Below, in pieces: positions 50,100 to 59,748 of a DNA stretch of 64,000 nt. Position 1 is the first letter of the stretch. Every line of letters begins with the position of its first letter. The notes beneath the pieces are model-generated. The model saw only the letters and a list, made by a program, of their open reading frames with translations, was not told where the DNA came from and did no database searches. Source of the stretch: Sphingobacteriia bacterium (GTDB lineage Bacteria; Bacteroidota; Bacteroidia; Chitinophagales; Chitinophagaceae); contig CANGCK010000002.1 in assembly GCA_947452295.1 (NCBI GenBank), forward strand, positions 1 to 64,000, read 5' to 3'. Both the position numbers and the translations under genes were made by a program.

Positions 50100-50777
50100 A
50101 TGATTCAAAAATTCTGGTGGAAAATATTGGCCTTTTTTTTATTACTGTATACTTGTATATATGGTTTTTTTGTAAAAGTGCCACGCTTAGACGATCGAAT
50201 GAAAGAAACAATCCGAAATATGTTCTTTCATGTACCTATGTGGTTTGGAATGATGATTTTATTGACTGTGTCACTAATTTATGCCATCAAATTCTTAAAA
50301 AATCCTACCTTAAAAAATGACGCATACTCAACTGCTTTTGCAGCAACCGGCATCATTTATGGTGTATTAGGTTTAATTACAGGTGCAATTTGGGCCAATT
50401 ACCAATGGGGAATGCCATGGAGCGGCGATCCTAAACAAAATGGTGCCGCAATTGCCATACTTATTTACATGGCTTATTTTGTATTGAGAGGTAGCATGAA
50501 CGATGAAGATAAAAAAGCTCGAATCAGTGCCGTATACAATATATTCGCTTTTTTTATGTTATTCCCTACTTTGTGGATTTTACCTCGATTAACCGAGTCG
50601 TTGCATCCGGGCGGACAAGGTAGTGAAGGCAATCCTGGAATTAACGGTAAAGACATGGACATGCATATGCGTTCGGTATTTTATCCTGCTGTTATTGGGT
50701 GGACTTTATTAGGTGTTTGGATTACTTCCCTTCGTTTCCGATATATTTTATTAGCAGACCAAACAAATAACGCTTAA
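50100..50777 (+). CDS. ccsA: Cytochrome c biogenesis protein, CcmC/CcsA family
   Basis: MFFHVPMWFGMMILLTV and GAIWANYQWGMPWSGDPKQNGAAIAILIYMAYFVLR tryptophan-rich motif. Confidence 0.92.
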   Translation: MIQKFWWKILAFFLLLYTCIYGFFVKVPRLDDRMKETIRNMFFHVPMWFGMMILLTVSLIYAIKFLKNPTLKNDAYSTAFAATGIIYGVLGLITGAIWANYQWGMPWSGDPKQNGAAIAILIYMAYFVLRGSMNDEDKKARISAVYNIFAFFMLFPTLWILPRLTESLHPGGQGSEGNPGINGKDMDMHMRSVFYPAVIGWTLLGVWITSLRFRYILLADQTNNA

Positions 50778-50858
50778 AAAAACCTAATGTAGGTCAGTTG
50801 ATTTTCAACTGATAGAAATACAGGTGATTGCCTGTTCAATATCAATAAAAATCTATTT

Positions 50859-51077
50859 ATGAATAATTTTAAAAAATCATTAACAACTTTTTTATCACTA
50901 TTTATCATTTTATCTGTTGATGCTCAAGAAGCAACTAATGCAGATATCATGCGCAGTAACGGTAAAATATATGTAGTGGTTGCCATTATAGTAACTATAC
51001 TAACTGGTCTATTTCTCTATGTTGCCAGCATAGATCGAAAACTCACTCGTCTGGAGAAAGAGCAAATCAAGAAGTAG
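50859..51077 (+). CDS. CcmD-like small membrane protein
   Basis: 72 aa with single TM and basic C-tail (YVASIDRKLTRLEKEQIKK), directly after CcmC-like gene. Confidence 0.75.
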   Translation: MNNFKKSLTTFLSLFIILSVDAQEATNADIMRSNGKIYVVVAIIVTILTGLFLYVASIDRKLTRLEKEQIKK

Positions 51078-51123
51078 ATCGATTATTTCTAACGATTGTA
51101 ATAAACCTATAAATCGATTGCAA

Positions 51124-52545
51124 ATGTCAAATCAACATGAGTACAGTTTTTTTCACAGTGTTGAAAAAAGCTTTGATAAAGCATCAAAATTTACCAAGTG
51201 GGAAAAGGGCTTGCTAGAACAAATAAAAGCTTGTAACAGTGTCTACAGTATGCGTTTTCCGGTAAAAATGGACGATGGCACAATTGAGGTAATTGAAGCC
51301 TATCGCGTACAACACTCTCAACACAAATCGCCTTGTAAAGGTGGTATTCGTTTTAGTGAAGCGGTAAATCAAGACGAAGTTATGGCGCTAGCTTCTTTAA
51401 TGACCTATAAGTGCGCCATTGTTAATGTGCCTTTTGGAGGTGCTAAAGGAGGGATTAAAATTAATCCCCGTCAGCGAAGTGTGTATGAGTTAGAAAAAAT
51501 TACCCGCAGATACACAAGTGAGTTAGTGAAGAAAAATTTTATCGGTCCTGGTATTGATGTGCCTGCCCCAGATTATGGTACCGGGGAACGCGAAATGGCT
51601 TGGATTGTAGACACTTATTCTTCACTTAAGCCAGGTGAAATAGATGCTGCAGGTTGCGTAACTGGTAAACCTATTTCGCAGGGTGGTGTAAGAGGGCGAA
51701 AAGAAGCCACCGGCTTAGGCGTATTTTTTGGTATTAGAGAAGTGTGCAATATGCCCGATGTGATGAAACGACTAGGTTTATCAGTTGGGGTAGAAGGTAA
51801 ATCCGTAGTAGTACAGGGTCTAGGTAATGTGGGCTATCACTGCGCCAAGTTTTTTAGAGAACATGGTTCTAAAGTTGTAGCAATTGCTGAGTTTGAAGGG
51901 GCAATTTTTAATGAAGATGGTTTGAATGAAGAAGAAGTTTTTCAACATAGAAAAGCAACTGGGTCTATTCTTAATTTCCCGGGTGCTACCAATTTAGCCA
52001 ATAGCGGCCTTGCATTAGAATTAGATTGCGATATTTTAATTCCTGCAGCTTTAGAAAATGTAATTAATGGAAGTAATGCCAATAATGTGAAAGCTAAGAT
52101 AATTGGAGAAGCTGCAAATGGTCCGTTAACTCCAGAGGCTGATGATGTGATGGCACAAAAAGGTATTTTAGTTGTGCCAGATATGTATTTGAATGCTGGC
52201 GGTGTTACCGTTTCTTATTTCGAGTGGTTAAAAAATTTAAGTCACGTACGTTATGGTCGATTAGAAAAACGTTTCACCGAAAATATGAATACCAATATTT
52301 TAGAGCAAATAGAAAACTTAACCGGTAAAACCGTTGCAGATAATGAAAGAAGAATTATTATGCATGGTGCAGAAGAAGTCGATTTGGTACACAGCGGTTT
52401 AGAAGAAACAATGATCGGTGCTACACGTGAAATTATGGAAATTTGGAACAATAATCCTGAAATTCCAGACATGAGAACCGCCGCTTATGTTTGTGCTATC
52501 AACAAGGTTGGAACTACCTATGCCGAATTGGGTATCTTTCCTTAA
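51124..52545 (+). CDS. gdhA: Glu/Leu/Phe/Val dehydrogenase (glutamate dehydrogenase)
   Basis: HKSPCKGGIRFSEAVNQDEVMALASLMTYKCAIVNVPFGGAKGGI, VVQGLGNVGYHCAKFF. Confidence 0.95.
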   Translation: MSNQHEYSFFHSVEKSFDKASKFTKWEKGLLEQIKACNSVYSMRFPVKMDDGTIEVIEAYRVQHSQHKSPCKGGIRFSEAVNQDEVMALASLMTYKCAIVNVPFGGAKGGIKINPRQRSVYELEKITRRYTSELVKKNFIGPGIDVPAPDYGTGEREMAWIVDTYSSLKPGEIDAAGCVTGKPISQGGVRGRKEATGLGVFFGIREVCNMPDVMKRLGLSVGVEGKSVVVQGLGNVGYHCAKFFREHGSKVVAIAEFEGAIFNEDGLNEEEVFQHRKATGSILNFPGATNLANSGLALELDCDILIPAALENVINGSNANNVKAKIIGEAANGPLTPEADDVMAQKGILVVPDMYLNAGGVTVSYFEWLKNLSHVRYGRLEKRFTENMNTNILEQIENLTGKTVADNERRIIMHGAEEVDLVHSGLEETMIGATREIMEIWNNNPEIPDMRTAAYVCAINKVGTTYAELGIFP

Positions 52546-52560
52546 CACTAATAGTTTTTA

Positions 52561-52610
52561 TCATATAAAAAGTCCGAAACCTGTTAACTGTTTTCGGATT
52601 TTTTATATGA
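52561..52610. terminator. Long near-perfect bidirectional terminator
   Basis: TCATATAAAAAGTCCGAAAC ... GTTTTCGGATTTTTTATATGA. Confidence 0.9.
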
Positions 52611-53030
52611 TGGTATCATAGATACAGCCAAAATCTCTCCATTTTTTATCCTAAAACAATGTGTTTCATTTCCGTTGGTTAAAGTAATATATTCTGTTTG
52701 AACTTTACTGTAATAACCAAGCATCTGCTTTATAACAGCATCATTTAAAGCAACATTTTGCTCTTTGCATTCAATGATCATCCATGGTTTATCTAATGCA
52801 TAAATCAACACATCAAACCGCTTCCTCATTTCGCCTACCTTGATTTCTTTTTCAATTGCAATTAATGATGGAGGATATTTTTTTATGACGATTAAGTACT
52901 GTAAAAAATTTTGACGTACCCATTCTTCTGGTGTTAAACGTACCCATTGTTTTCTAATCTCATCAAAAATATATTCTTTTTGATTTTCTTCTTTTATTCT
53001 TGGCCGATATGGAGGGTATTGAATTTGCAT
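52584..53030 (-). CDS. Orphan type I restriction HsdR N-terminal-like (PD-(D/E)XK) domain protein
   Basis: RKRFDVLIYALDKPWMIIECKEQNVALNDAVIKQMLGYYSKVQTEYITLTNG. Confidence 0.88.
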   Translation of the reverse strand: MQIQYPPYRPRIKEENQKEYIFDEIRKQWVRLTPEEWVRQNFLQYLIVIKKYPPSLIAIEKEIKVGEMRKRFDVLIYALDKPWMIIECKEQNVALNDAVIKQMLGYYSKVQTEYITLTNGNETHCFRIKNGEILAVSMIPSYKKSENS

Positions 53031-53197
53031 ACTGCACTATAATAATTAATTGAGACTGTTTTTTTTCATCAAAGCTAATTATTCAATAGGATAATATACA
53101 ACAATGCCAATCTATCCGCTGAATTATTTTATTTATTTGTATATTTACTGATTAACTAAAAAACGGTAGTTATAAGGCTTTCATTAAATAAAATAAG

Positions 53198-53968
53198 ATG
53201 AAAAATAAGCAAGAAATAGTCAATAATTGGTTGCCAAGATATACAGGAGAAAAATTAGAAAACTTTGGTAAATACATTTTATTAACCAATTTTGGCAACT
53301 ATGTAACCATGTTTGCAGAATCGAATGGCGTTAAAGTGGTGGGGGAAGACAGGCCTATGCAATGTGCAACCGCTAATGGAATTACCATAATAAATTTCGG
53401 AATGGGAAGTCCCGGTGCAGCCACTATTATGGACTTATTAACCGCAATTGAGCCAGAAGCAGTTTTGTTTTTAGGGAAATGCGGAGGATTAAAGAAAAGA
53501 AATAAATTGGGAGATTTGATTTTACCTATTGCTGCCATACGGGGTGAAGGTACTTCTAATGATTATTTTCCACCCGAAGTTCCTGCTATGCCGGCCTTTG
53601 CCTTACAAAAAGCCATTTCAACAACAATTAGAGATTACAAAGTTGATTATTGGACCGGTACGGTATACACCACCAACAGAAGGGTATGGGAGCATGATGA
53701 AGAGTTTAAAGAATATCTAACAAAAGTAAGAGCCTATGCTATTGATATGGAAACTGCAACCATTTTTACTGTCGGCTTCTACAATAAAATTCCTACAGGA
53801 GCATTATTATTGGTGAGCGACCAACCAATGGTGCCAGAGGGCGTTAAGACAGAGGCCAGCGACAAAAAAATTACGGCCCAGTTTGTAGATCGTCACCTCA
53901 AAATTGGTATAGATTCACTTAAGCAATTAATTAATAATGGACTAACGGTAAGACACCTGCGTTTTTAA
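53198..53968 (+). CDS. amn: AMP nucleosidase
   Basis: PMQCATANGITIINFGMGSPGAATIMDLLTAIEPEAVLFLGKCGGLK, AIDMETATIFTVGFYNKIPTGALLLVSD. Confidence 0.9.
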   Translation: MKNKQEIVNNWLPRYTGEKLENFGKYILLTNFGNYVTMFAESNGVKVVGEDRPMQCATANGITIINFGMGSPGAATIMDLLTAIEPEAVLFLGKCGGLKKRNKLGDLILPIAAIRGEGTSNDYFPPEVPAMPAFALQKAISTTIRDYKVDYWTGTVYTTNRRVWEHDEEFKEYLTKVRAYAIDMETATIFTVGFYNKIPTGALLLVSDQPMVPEGVKTEASDKKITAQFVDRHLKIGIDSLKQLINNGLTVRHLRF

Positions 53969-54624
53969 TCCTTCCATAAAAAAGGGAAAAGTATATATGC
54001 TAAAGCAACTATCATTAAATCCAGTCCAACAAGCATACATACCATATTCCAAAAACCTTGTTGAATTACCGGAGTAAATGCTGCTGCACTTATTTTCATC
54101 AGCAATAACAATTGAGGTATGATGATGGGAAAACCCATAATGGCCATCAAAGCTGCCTGTTGTTGTGCTTTTGCAGCAATAGCAGCAAGGAAAGTAAATA
54201 CTAAGCTTAAACTCAACCCACCTAATAAGCCTATCCATATAAATTCTCCCATATTCGTGATGGGATTACCCAATAATAATGCGAAAACAGCTAAACTCAA
54301 TAAATTCATCAATAACATCATAATGCCATTGAAAATAAGCTTTGATAATATAAAAGCTGTAGGACTTACTATTGAATAGAAATACAACATTTTACCTTTA
54401 CTGTCTTGTAAAAAACTTTTAGCTACCGCATTAATGCATACAAAAAGCTGAAGTACCCAAAATAACCCATTCCATACTTTGTCTTCGGGTTGCCCCATAC
54501 CCAAGTAAACTACAAAAGTGGTAGAAGCTATATAGAGTAATACCCCATAAAAAGTATGCTGCTGGCGGGTTTCGAGCAGAAAATCTTTTTTAATCAGGGC
54601 AACTATATTTAAAGTACTAATCAT
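53965..54624 (-). CDS. ccmB: Heme exporter protein CcmB-like
   Basis: [32 protein letters not shown]; multi-[18 protein letters not shown]. Confidence 0.88.
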   Translation of the reverse strand: MISTLNIVALIKKDFLLETRQQHTFYGVLLYIASTTFVVYLGMGQPEDKVWNGLFWVLQLFVCINAVAKSFLQDSKGKMLYFYSIVSPTAFILSKLIFNGIMMLLMNLLSLAVFALLLGNPITNMGEFIWIGLLGGLSLSLVFTFLAAIAAKAQQQAALMAIMGFPIIIPQLLLLMKISAAAFTPVIQQGFWNMVCMLVGLDLMIVALAYILFPFLWKD

Positions 54625-55180
54625 GGAAACAATTTCTGCATCGTGGTTCGTACGTTTCTTTTTCTCCCAAAACTACTTGGCCATTTTCGGTTGTTTTTCG
54701 ATGCGATATATTGGCAATACTTCCACATTTCATGCATATTGCATGCAACTTGGTAATATAGTCGGCTACTGCCAATAAGTTGGGCATCGGTCCAAAGGGT
54801 TTGCCAGTATAATCCATGTCAAGCCCGGCAACTATCACTCTAACACCATTTAGGGCCAGCTTTTCACATACACTAACAATTTCATCGTCAAAAAATTGCG
54901 CTTCATCAATTCCAACCACATCAACTCCATTGGCCATTAATAAAATTGCCTGAGAATTGTCGATTGGGGATGATTGAATGGAATTTGCATCATGGCTAAC
55001 CACATCATATTCATTGTAGCGTACATCAATGGCAGGCTTAAAGATTTCTACTGTTAAATTGGCAATCTTAGCCCTTTTCAGCCTACGAATCAATTCTTCT
55101 GTTTTGCCACTAAACATGCTTCCACAGATTACTTCAATCCAGCCTTTTTTTTCTCCTTTTAAGTTAGGTTCTATAAACAT
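54617..55180 (-). CDS. tdk: Thymidine kinase
   Basis: [65 protein letters not shown], zinc Cys pairs. Confidence 0.96.
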   Translation of the reverse strand: MFIEPNLKGEKKGWIEVICGSMFSGKTEELIRRLKRAKIANLTVEIFKPAIDVRYNEYDVVSHDANSIQSSPIDNSQAILLMANGVDVVGIDEAQFFDDEIVSVCEKLALNGVRVIVAGLDMDYTGKPFGPMPNLLAVADYITKLHAICMKCGSIANISHRKTTENGQVVLGEKETYEPRCRNCFHD

Positions 55181-55281
55181 CGAATAAAATAAATTTGTAA
55201 TTTGCACGTTAATAGAATAAATCCAATACGAACAAATCCAATTTAAAAACATTTTGTAACCCCCCAAATGTATTGCATCCT

Positions 55282-55920
55282 ATGGAAAGTGTGGGCACTT
55301 TAATTAATAAATTAAAAGATCAGTTTGAACAGCATGCTAATGTTGAGCATTTATTGGCTACAATCCAACAAATTTCAGCAGAACTTCAGGTAATAAAAAG
55401 CCTTGAAATTCAAAATGAAAATGTATTGCAACAGCATGAATTTGAGCCTGGTATTGGTGAAAATAACACAAATCAATATAATATTGCTCAACAAGAAGTG
55501 TTAAACGCTGTAAACGACAATATTTGGAATAGTTATTCAACAGTGGATAGTCAACCAATTGTTCACCATAAATTTTCGGTAGATTCCCTATTGCCGGTAA
55601 ATGATACCACGGTTAGCAATCAAGTGCTGAATGATATATTAAAAGACGATACTGTTGAACTAGCAACAAAATTAGTTGAGGCACCCATTGAAGACCTAAG
55701 AAAAGCCATTACTATAAATGACCGCTATTTATTTACCAGTATGCTTTTTATGGGTGATGAAAATAATTTCGATAGAAGTATTAGAACTATTAACAGTTTC
55801 AATATGCTTGCAGAAGCTCAATATTGGATTCAACGTGAACTAAAAGTAAAGATGGGTTGGCAAGACGAAAATGGAACGGTAAAACATTTTTATTCATTGG
55901 TAAGAAGACGATTTTCTTGA
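55282..55920 (+). CDS. Hypothetical protein
   Basis: Intact 212 aa ORF; C-terminal ITINDRYLFTSMLFMGDENNFDRSIRTINSF...AQYWIQREL. Confidence 0.8.
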   Translation: MESVGTLINKLKDQFEQHANVEHLLATIQQISAELQVIKSLEIQNENVLQQHEFEPGIGENNTNQYNIAQQEVLNAVNDNIWNSYSTVDSQPIVHHKFSVDSLLPVNDTTVSNQVLNDILKDDTVELATKLVEAPIEDLRKAITINDRYLFTSMLFMGDENNFDRSIRTINSFNMLAEAQYWIQRELKVKMGWQDENGTVKHFYSLVRRRFS

Positions 55921-57158
55921 ATATAGTCAATGACTTTTTGCGTAGCACCAGCCTTTTGCTGTATATATTTTTGGGCCAGTGAACCACAATGAATTCTCAT
56001 GGCTGCATCATTCAGTAATTGATTGATTATTTGTTCTAATTCAATTACATCCAAAGCGGAAAAAGCGCCTCCTATATTTATTAGTTCTACTGCTTCTAGG
56101 TACTTTTCATAAACCGGGCCAAACACTACTGGTACACCATATACTGCAGCCTCTAATGTATTGTGTATACCATCTTCTGAAAATCCTCCTCCAATAAAAG
56201 CAATTTCAGCGAATTGATAAAGTTTACTTAGCATTCCCATATTATCAATAATCAGGGTTTGCACATTTTTAAAGGGCTTGTTTTCAATAAAATCCCTTTC
56301 ATATTTACTATATAACATTGCATTCGGGTAATAAGTTAAGCATTCATTTAATCTACTTTGATCAATATTGTGGGGTGCTACAATAAATTTAATTTCCCGA
56401 TGGGTAAGTGCTAAATGATGCAACGCTTTATCGTCTTCACTCCAGGTACTTCCCGCAACAATTATCCGCTCATTTTGGCAAAATTGTGTAATTAAAGCGA
56501 ATGAATCGGGTTGCTGTGCAATAGAAATAACCCTATCAAAACGTGTGTCTCCTGATACCATGGTAGCAGTTGCTAGTCCAATTTTGCTAAGTAAATCCCT
56601 TGAATGGTCATCTTGTACCAATAATTGACTAAAGCAGGTAAGCATATTCCTATAAAAATTGCCATACCATTTAAAAAATACTTGTTCTTCTCTGAAAATA
56701 CCGGAAACCAATATAGTAGGAATATCCCTTTTTTTTAATCCCTGTAAATAATACAACCAAAATTCATATTTGATGAATATCGCTAGTTTGGGTTGTACCA
56801 ACTGTAAAAATAGCGCTGCATTTTTTGCGCCATCCATCGGCAGGTAGCAAACAAAATTGGCAATTGGATGGTTTTTTCTGACTAAATAACCCGATGGAGA
56901 AAAAAAAGTTATTAATAATCTATAGTGTATAAAAGTTGATTTTAACTGTTCTGCTACAGGTAAACCCTGTTCAAATTCACCCAAGGATGAGCAGTGCATC
57001 CATATAATTGGTTGAGTTGATGCATTTGCGAATTGTGTTAATCCTTCCCATACTGTTAAACGGCCCTTAATCCATTCCGCCGCTTTTATATTATAAGGAG
57101 CTATCAATTTTGCTATAAAAGGGTATAGGCAAATAAAAAATTGGTACAATGATTTCAT
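55890..57158 (-). CDS. waaA: 3-deoxy-D-manno-octulosonic acid transferase
   Basis: IWMHCSSLGEFEQGLPVAEQL, FIKYEFWLYYLQGLKKRDIPTILVSGIFR, AFIGGGFSEDGIHNTLEAAVYGVPVVFGP. Confidence 0.95.
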   Translation of the reverse strand: MKSLYQFFICLYPFIAKLIAPYNIKAAEWIKGRLTVWEGLTQFANASTQPIIWMHCSSLGEFEQGLPVAEQLKSTFIHYRLLITFFSPSGYLVRKNHPIANFVCYLPMDGAKNAALFLQLVQPKLAIFIKYEFWLYYLQGLKKRDIPTILVSGIFREEQVFFKWYGNFYRNMLTCFSQLLVQDDHSRDLLSKIGLATATMVSGDTRFDRVISIAQQPDSFALITQFCQNERIIVAGSTWSEDDKALHHLALTHREIKFIVAPHNIDQSRLNECLTYYPNAMLYSKYERDFIENKPFKNVQTLIIDNMGMLSKLYQFAEIAFIGGGFSEDGIHNTLEAAVYGVPVVFGPVYEKYLEAVELINIGGAFSALDVIELEQIINQLLNDAAMRIHCGSLAQKYIQQKAGATQKVIDYIQENRLLTNE

Positions 57159-57164
57159 GGAATA

Positions 57165-57172
57165 CAAAGTTA
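57165..57172 (-). promoter_or_regulatory. TAnnTTTG box (TAACTTTG) upstream of waaA
   Basis: CAAAGTTA on + strand just upstream of refined ATG 57158. Confidence 0.5.
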
Positions 57173-57231
57173 GGGAGGAAAAAATACTCAATATCAACCA
57201 CTTTCAAATTCTTTACCTAGGTTTTTTGTAG

Positions 57232-57239
57232 TAATTTTG
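57232..57239 (+). promoter_or_regulatory. TAnnTTTG box (TAATTTTG) upstream of the sugar cluster
   Basis: 23 bp upstream of ATG 57262. Confidence 0.55.
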
Positions 57240-57261
57240 CGGCTTATAAAGACAAATTTCT

Positions 57262-58392
57262 ATGCGGCCCATCCAAATGGTTGATACAAAATCACAATAT
57301 TTAAAAATAAAAAATGAAGTTGACACTGCAATTCATGAAGTATTAGATACTGCTGCCTACATTAATGGGAAACCCGTTCAACAGTTTACTGCCGCGCTTT
57401 GTAGTTATTTAAATGTAAAGCATACCATTCCTTGTGCTAATGGAACCGATGCGCTACAAATAGCTATGATGGCATTGGATTTACAGCCGGGTGATGAAGT
57501 TATTACCCCGTCATTTACTTATATTGCTACCACCGAAGTTGTGGCATTATTGAAACTTAAGCCTGTTTTTGTAGAAGTAAATCCACACACTTTTTGTATT
57601 GATCCTGAAGCAGTTAGAAAAGCGATTACGCCTAAAACTAAGGCTATTGTGCCGGTTCATTTATATGGTCATGCCGCACCTATGGAGGAGATCATGCAAA
57701 TTGCTAAAGAATTTAATTTATACGTTATTGAAGACAATGCCCAAGCGATTGGTTGCGAATACACATTTTCTAATGGTATTACCCAAAAAACAGGAGCAAT
57801 TGGAACGATAGGCGCTACCTCATTTTATCCGTCTAAGAATTTAGGCGCTTTTGGAGATGGAGGGGCAATCTTTACCAATGATGATACTTTGGCACATAAA
57901 ATGAAAATGATAGCCAATCATGGTCAACAAAAACGGTATTATCATGAAGTTGTGGGCTGTAACTCTCGGTTAGATTCTATCCAAGCTGCAGTATTAAATA
58001 TTAAGTTACAGCACTTAGATGAATATAATAAAGCTCGACAAGCTGTTGCTGCATATTACAATAAAGCCTTTTCAAATCATCCTGCTATTATTACTCCATT
58101 TGTAGCAGCTAATAGTACACATGTATACCACCAATATACTTTGCAATTGGTTGGTGTAAATAGAGACCAATTAAGTGAATTTTTAGCCACCCAAAACATT
58201 CCATCTATGATTTATTATCCGGTACCGGGGCATAAGCAAGATATGTTTGCTTCATTCGGGTTGCCTGATATTCAATTAGATGTAACAGATAAACTTACTG
58301 CAGCAGTTATATCCCTGCCTGTTCATACTGAAATGGATGAAGAACAATTGAATTTTATTACAACTCAAGTTTTGAATTTTATCAACCAATAA
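57262..58392 (+). CDS. DegT/DnrJ/EryC1/StrS family sugar aminotransferase
   Basis: PCANGTDALQIAMMALDLQPGDEVITPSFTYIATTEVV, EDNAQAIGCEY, SFYPSKNLGAFGDGGAIFTND. Confidence 0.95.
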   Translation: MRPIQMVDTKSQYLKIKNEVDTAIHEVLDTAAYINGKPVQQFTAALCSYLNVKHTIPCANGTDALQIAMMALDLQPGDEVITPSFTYIATTEVVALLKLKPVFVEVNPHTFCIDPEAVRKAITPKTKAIVPVHLYGHAAPMEEIMQIAKEFNLYVIEDNAQAIGCEYTFSNGITQKTGAIGTIGATSFYPSKNLGAFGDGGAIFTNDDTLAHKMKMIANHGQQKRYYHEVVGCNSRLDSIQAAVLNIKLQHLDEYNKARQAVAAYYNKAFSNHPAIITPFVAANSTHVYHQYTLQLVGVNRDQLSEFLATQNIPSMIYYPVPGHKQDMFASFGLPDIQLDVTDKLTAAVISLPVHTEMDEEQLNFITTQVLNFINQ

Positions 58393-58437
58393 TTCAAGAT
58401 AAAAAAATAAAATAATAAATAATATAATAAAAAATAT

Positions 58438-59739
58438 ATGAAGATAGCCGTTGTAGGTACTGGTTATGTTGGATTAGTAACTGGTACTTGTTTTTCTGAG
58501 ACAGGAAATAAAGTTACTTGTATAGACATCGATCAGTCGAAGGTGAGTAAACTTTCTAATGGAGAAATAACAATTTATGAACCAGGATTAGAAAAAATAT
58601 TTTTGCGCAATTTAAAAGAAGGCCGACTGCATTTTACCACCAATCTTGCTGATGGTATAAAAGATGCCGAAATTATATTTTTAGCTTTACCAACTCCTCC
58701 AGGTGAAGGTGGTGCTGCCGACTTAAAATACATCTTAGGTGTTGCCAATGATTTAGGAAAAATTCTTACCAGCTATAAAGTAATTGTAGATAAAAGTACA
58801 GTACCTGTTGGTACTGCAGAAAAAGTACATGCTGCAATTGCAAAAAACTATTCAGGAGAATTTGATGTAGTTAGTAATCCTGAATTTCTAAGAGAGGGTG
58901 TTGCCGTAGATGATTTTATGAAACCAGATAGAGTAGTAGTAGGAACACGTTCTGAACGAGCTAAAAAAGTAATGTCAGATTTATATGCACCATTTGTGCG
59001 CCAGGGAAATCCAGTGATTTTTATGGATGAAAAATCAGCCGAATTAACTAAGTACGCCGCAAACTCTTTTTTAGCAACAAAAATTTCTTTCATGAATGAA
59101 ATTGCTCAGCTCTGCGAAAGATTAGGAGCTGATGTTGATATGGTAAGAAGAGGCGTTGGTAGTGATGATAGAATAGGTAAACGATTTTTATTTCCTGGTA
59201 TTGGGTATGGGGGAAGTTGTTTTCCTAAAGACGTTCAGGCATTGATTATGTCGGCAGAAGAAGTAAACTATGATTTTAAAATTCTAAAATCAGTGGAAGA
59301 AGTAAATGAAGCACAAAAATTACACCTGATTCCAAAAATTAAACAATATTTTAATGATGATTTAACCGGAAAGCATTTCGCTTTATGGGGGTTGGCATTT
59401 AAACCCAATACCGATGATATACGAGAAGCTCCAGCATTGTATTTAATCGATGCATTAACAGCTGCGGGAGCTACTGTTGCTGCATTTGATCCCGAAGCCA
59501 TGCCGAATGTTCAAAAAACAATTGGCAACAAAATTAAGTATACGCAAAGTCAATATGAAGCATTAGAAGGTGCTAACGCTTTGATTATAGCTACCGAATG
59601 GAGTGAATTCAGAACGCCCGATTTTGAGCAGATAAATGGCATCCTGAAAGAAAAAGTTATCTTCGATGGTAGAAACCTTTTCGAAGTAAAATATATTACA
59701 GATATGGGTTACCATTACGAAAGTATTGGTCGTCAATAA
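58438..59739 (+). CDS. UDP-glucose 6-dehydrogenase
   Basis: MKIAVVGTGYVGLVTGTCFSETGN, KSTVPVGTAEKV, NPEFLREGVAVDDF, GIGYGGSCFPKDVQAL, WGLAFKPNTDDIREAPA. Confidence 0.96.
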   Translation: MKIAVVGTGYVGLVTGTCFSETGNKVTCIDIDQSKVSKLSNGEITIYEPGLEKIFLRNLKEGRLHFTTNLADGIKDAEIIFLALPTPPGEGGAADLKYILGVANDLGKILTSYKVIVDKSTVPVGTAEKVHAAIAKNYSGEFDVVSNPEFLREGVAVDDFMKPDRVVVGTRSERAKKVMSDLYAPFVRQGNPVIFMDEKSAELTKYAANSFLATKISFMNEIAQLCERLGADVDMVRRGVGSDDRIGKRFLFPGIGYGGSCFPKDVQALIMSAEEVNYDFKILKSVEEVNEAQKLHLIPKIKQYFNDDLTGKHFALWGLAFKPNTDDIREAPALYLIDALTAAGATVAAFDPEAMPNVQKTIGNKIKYTQSQYEALEGANALIIATEWSEFRTPDFEQINGILKEKVIFDGRNLFEVKYITDMGYHYESIGRQ

Positions 59740-59748
59740 AAAAATACT

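Noticed and set aside
52584-53030. Type I restriction-modification locus
   Set aside because: Only a short HsdR-N-like protein is present, with no HsdM, HsdS or helicase domain.
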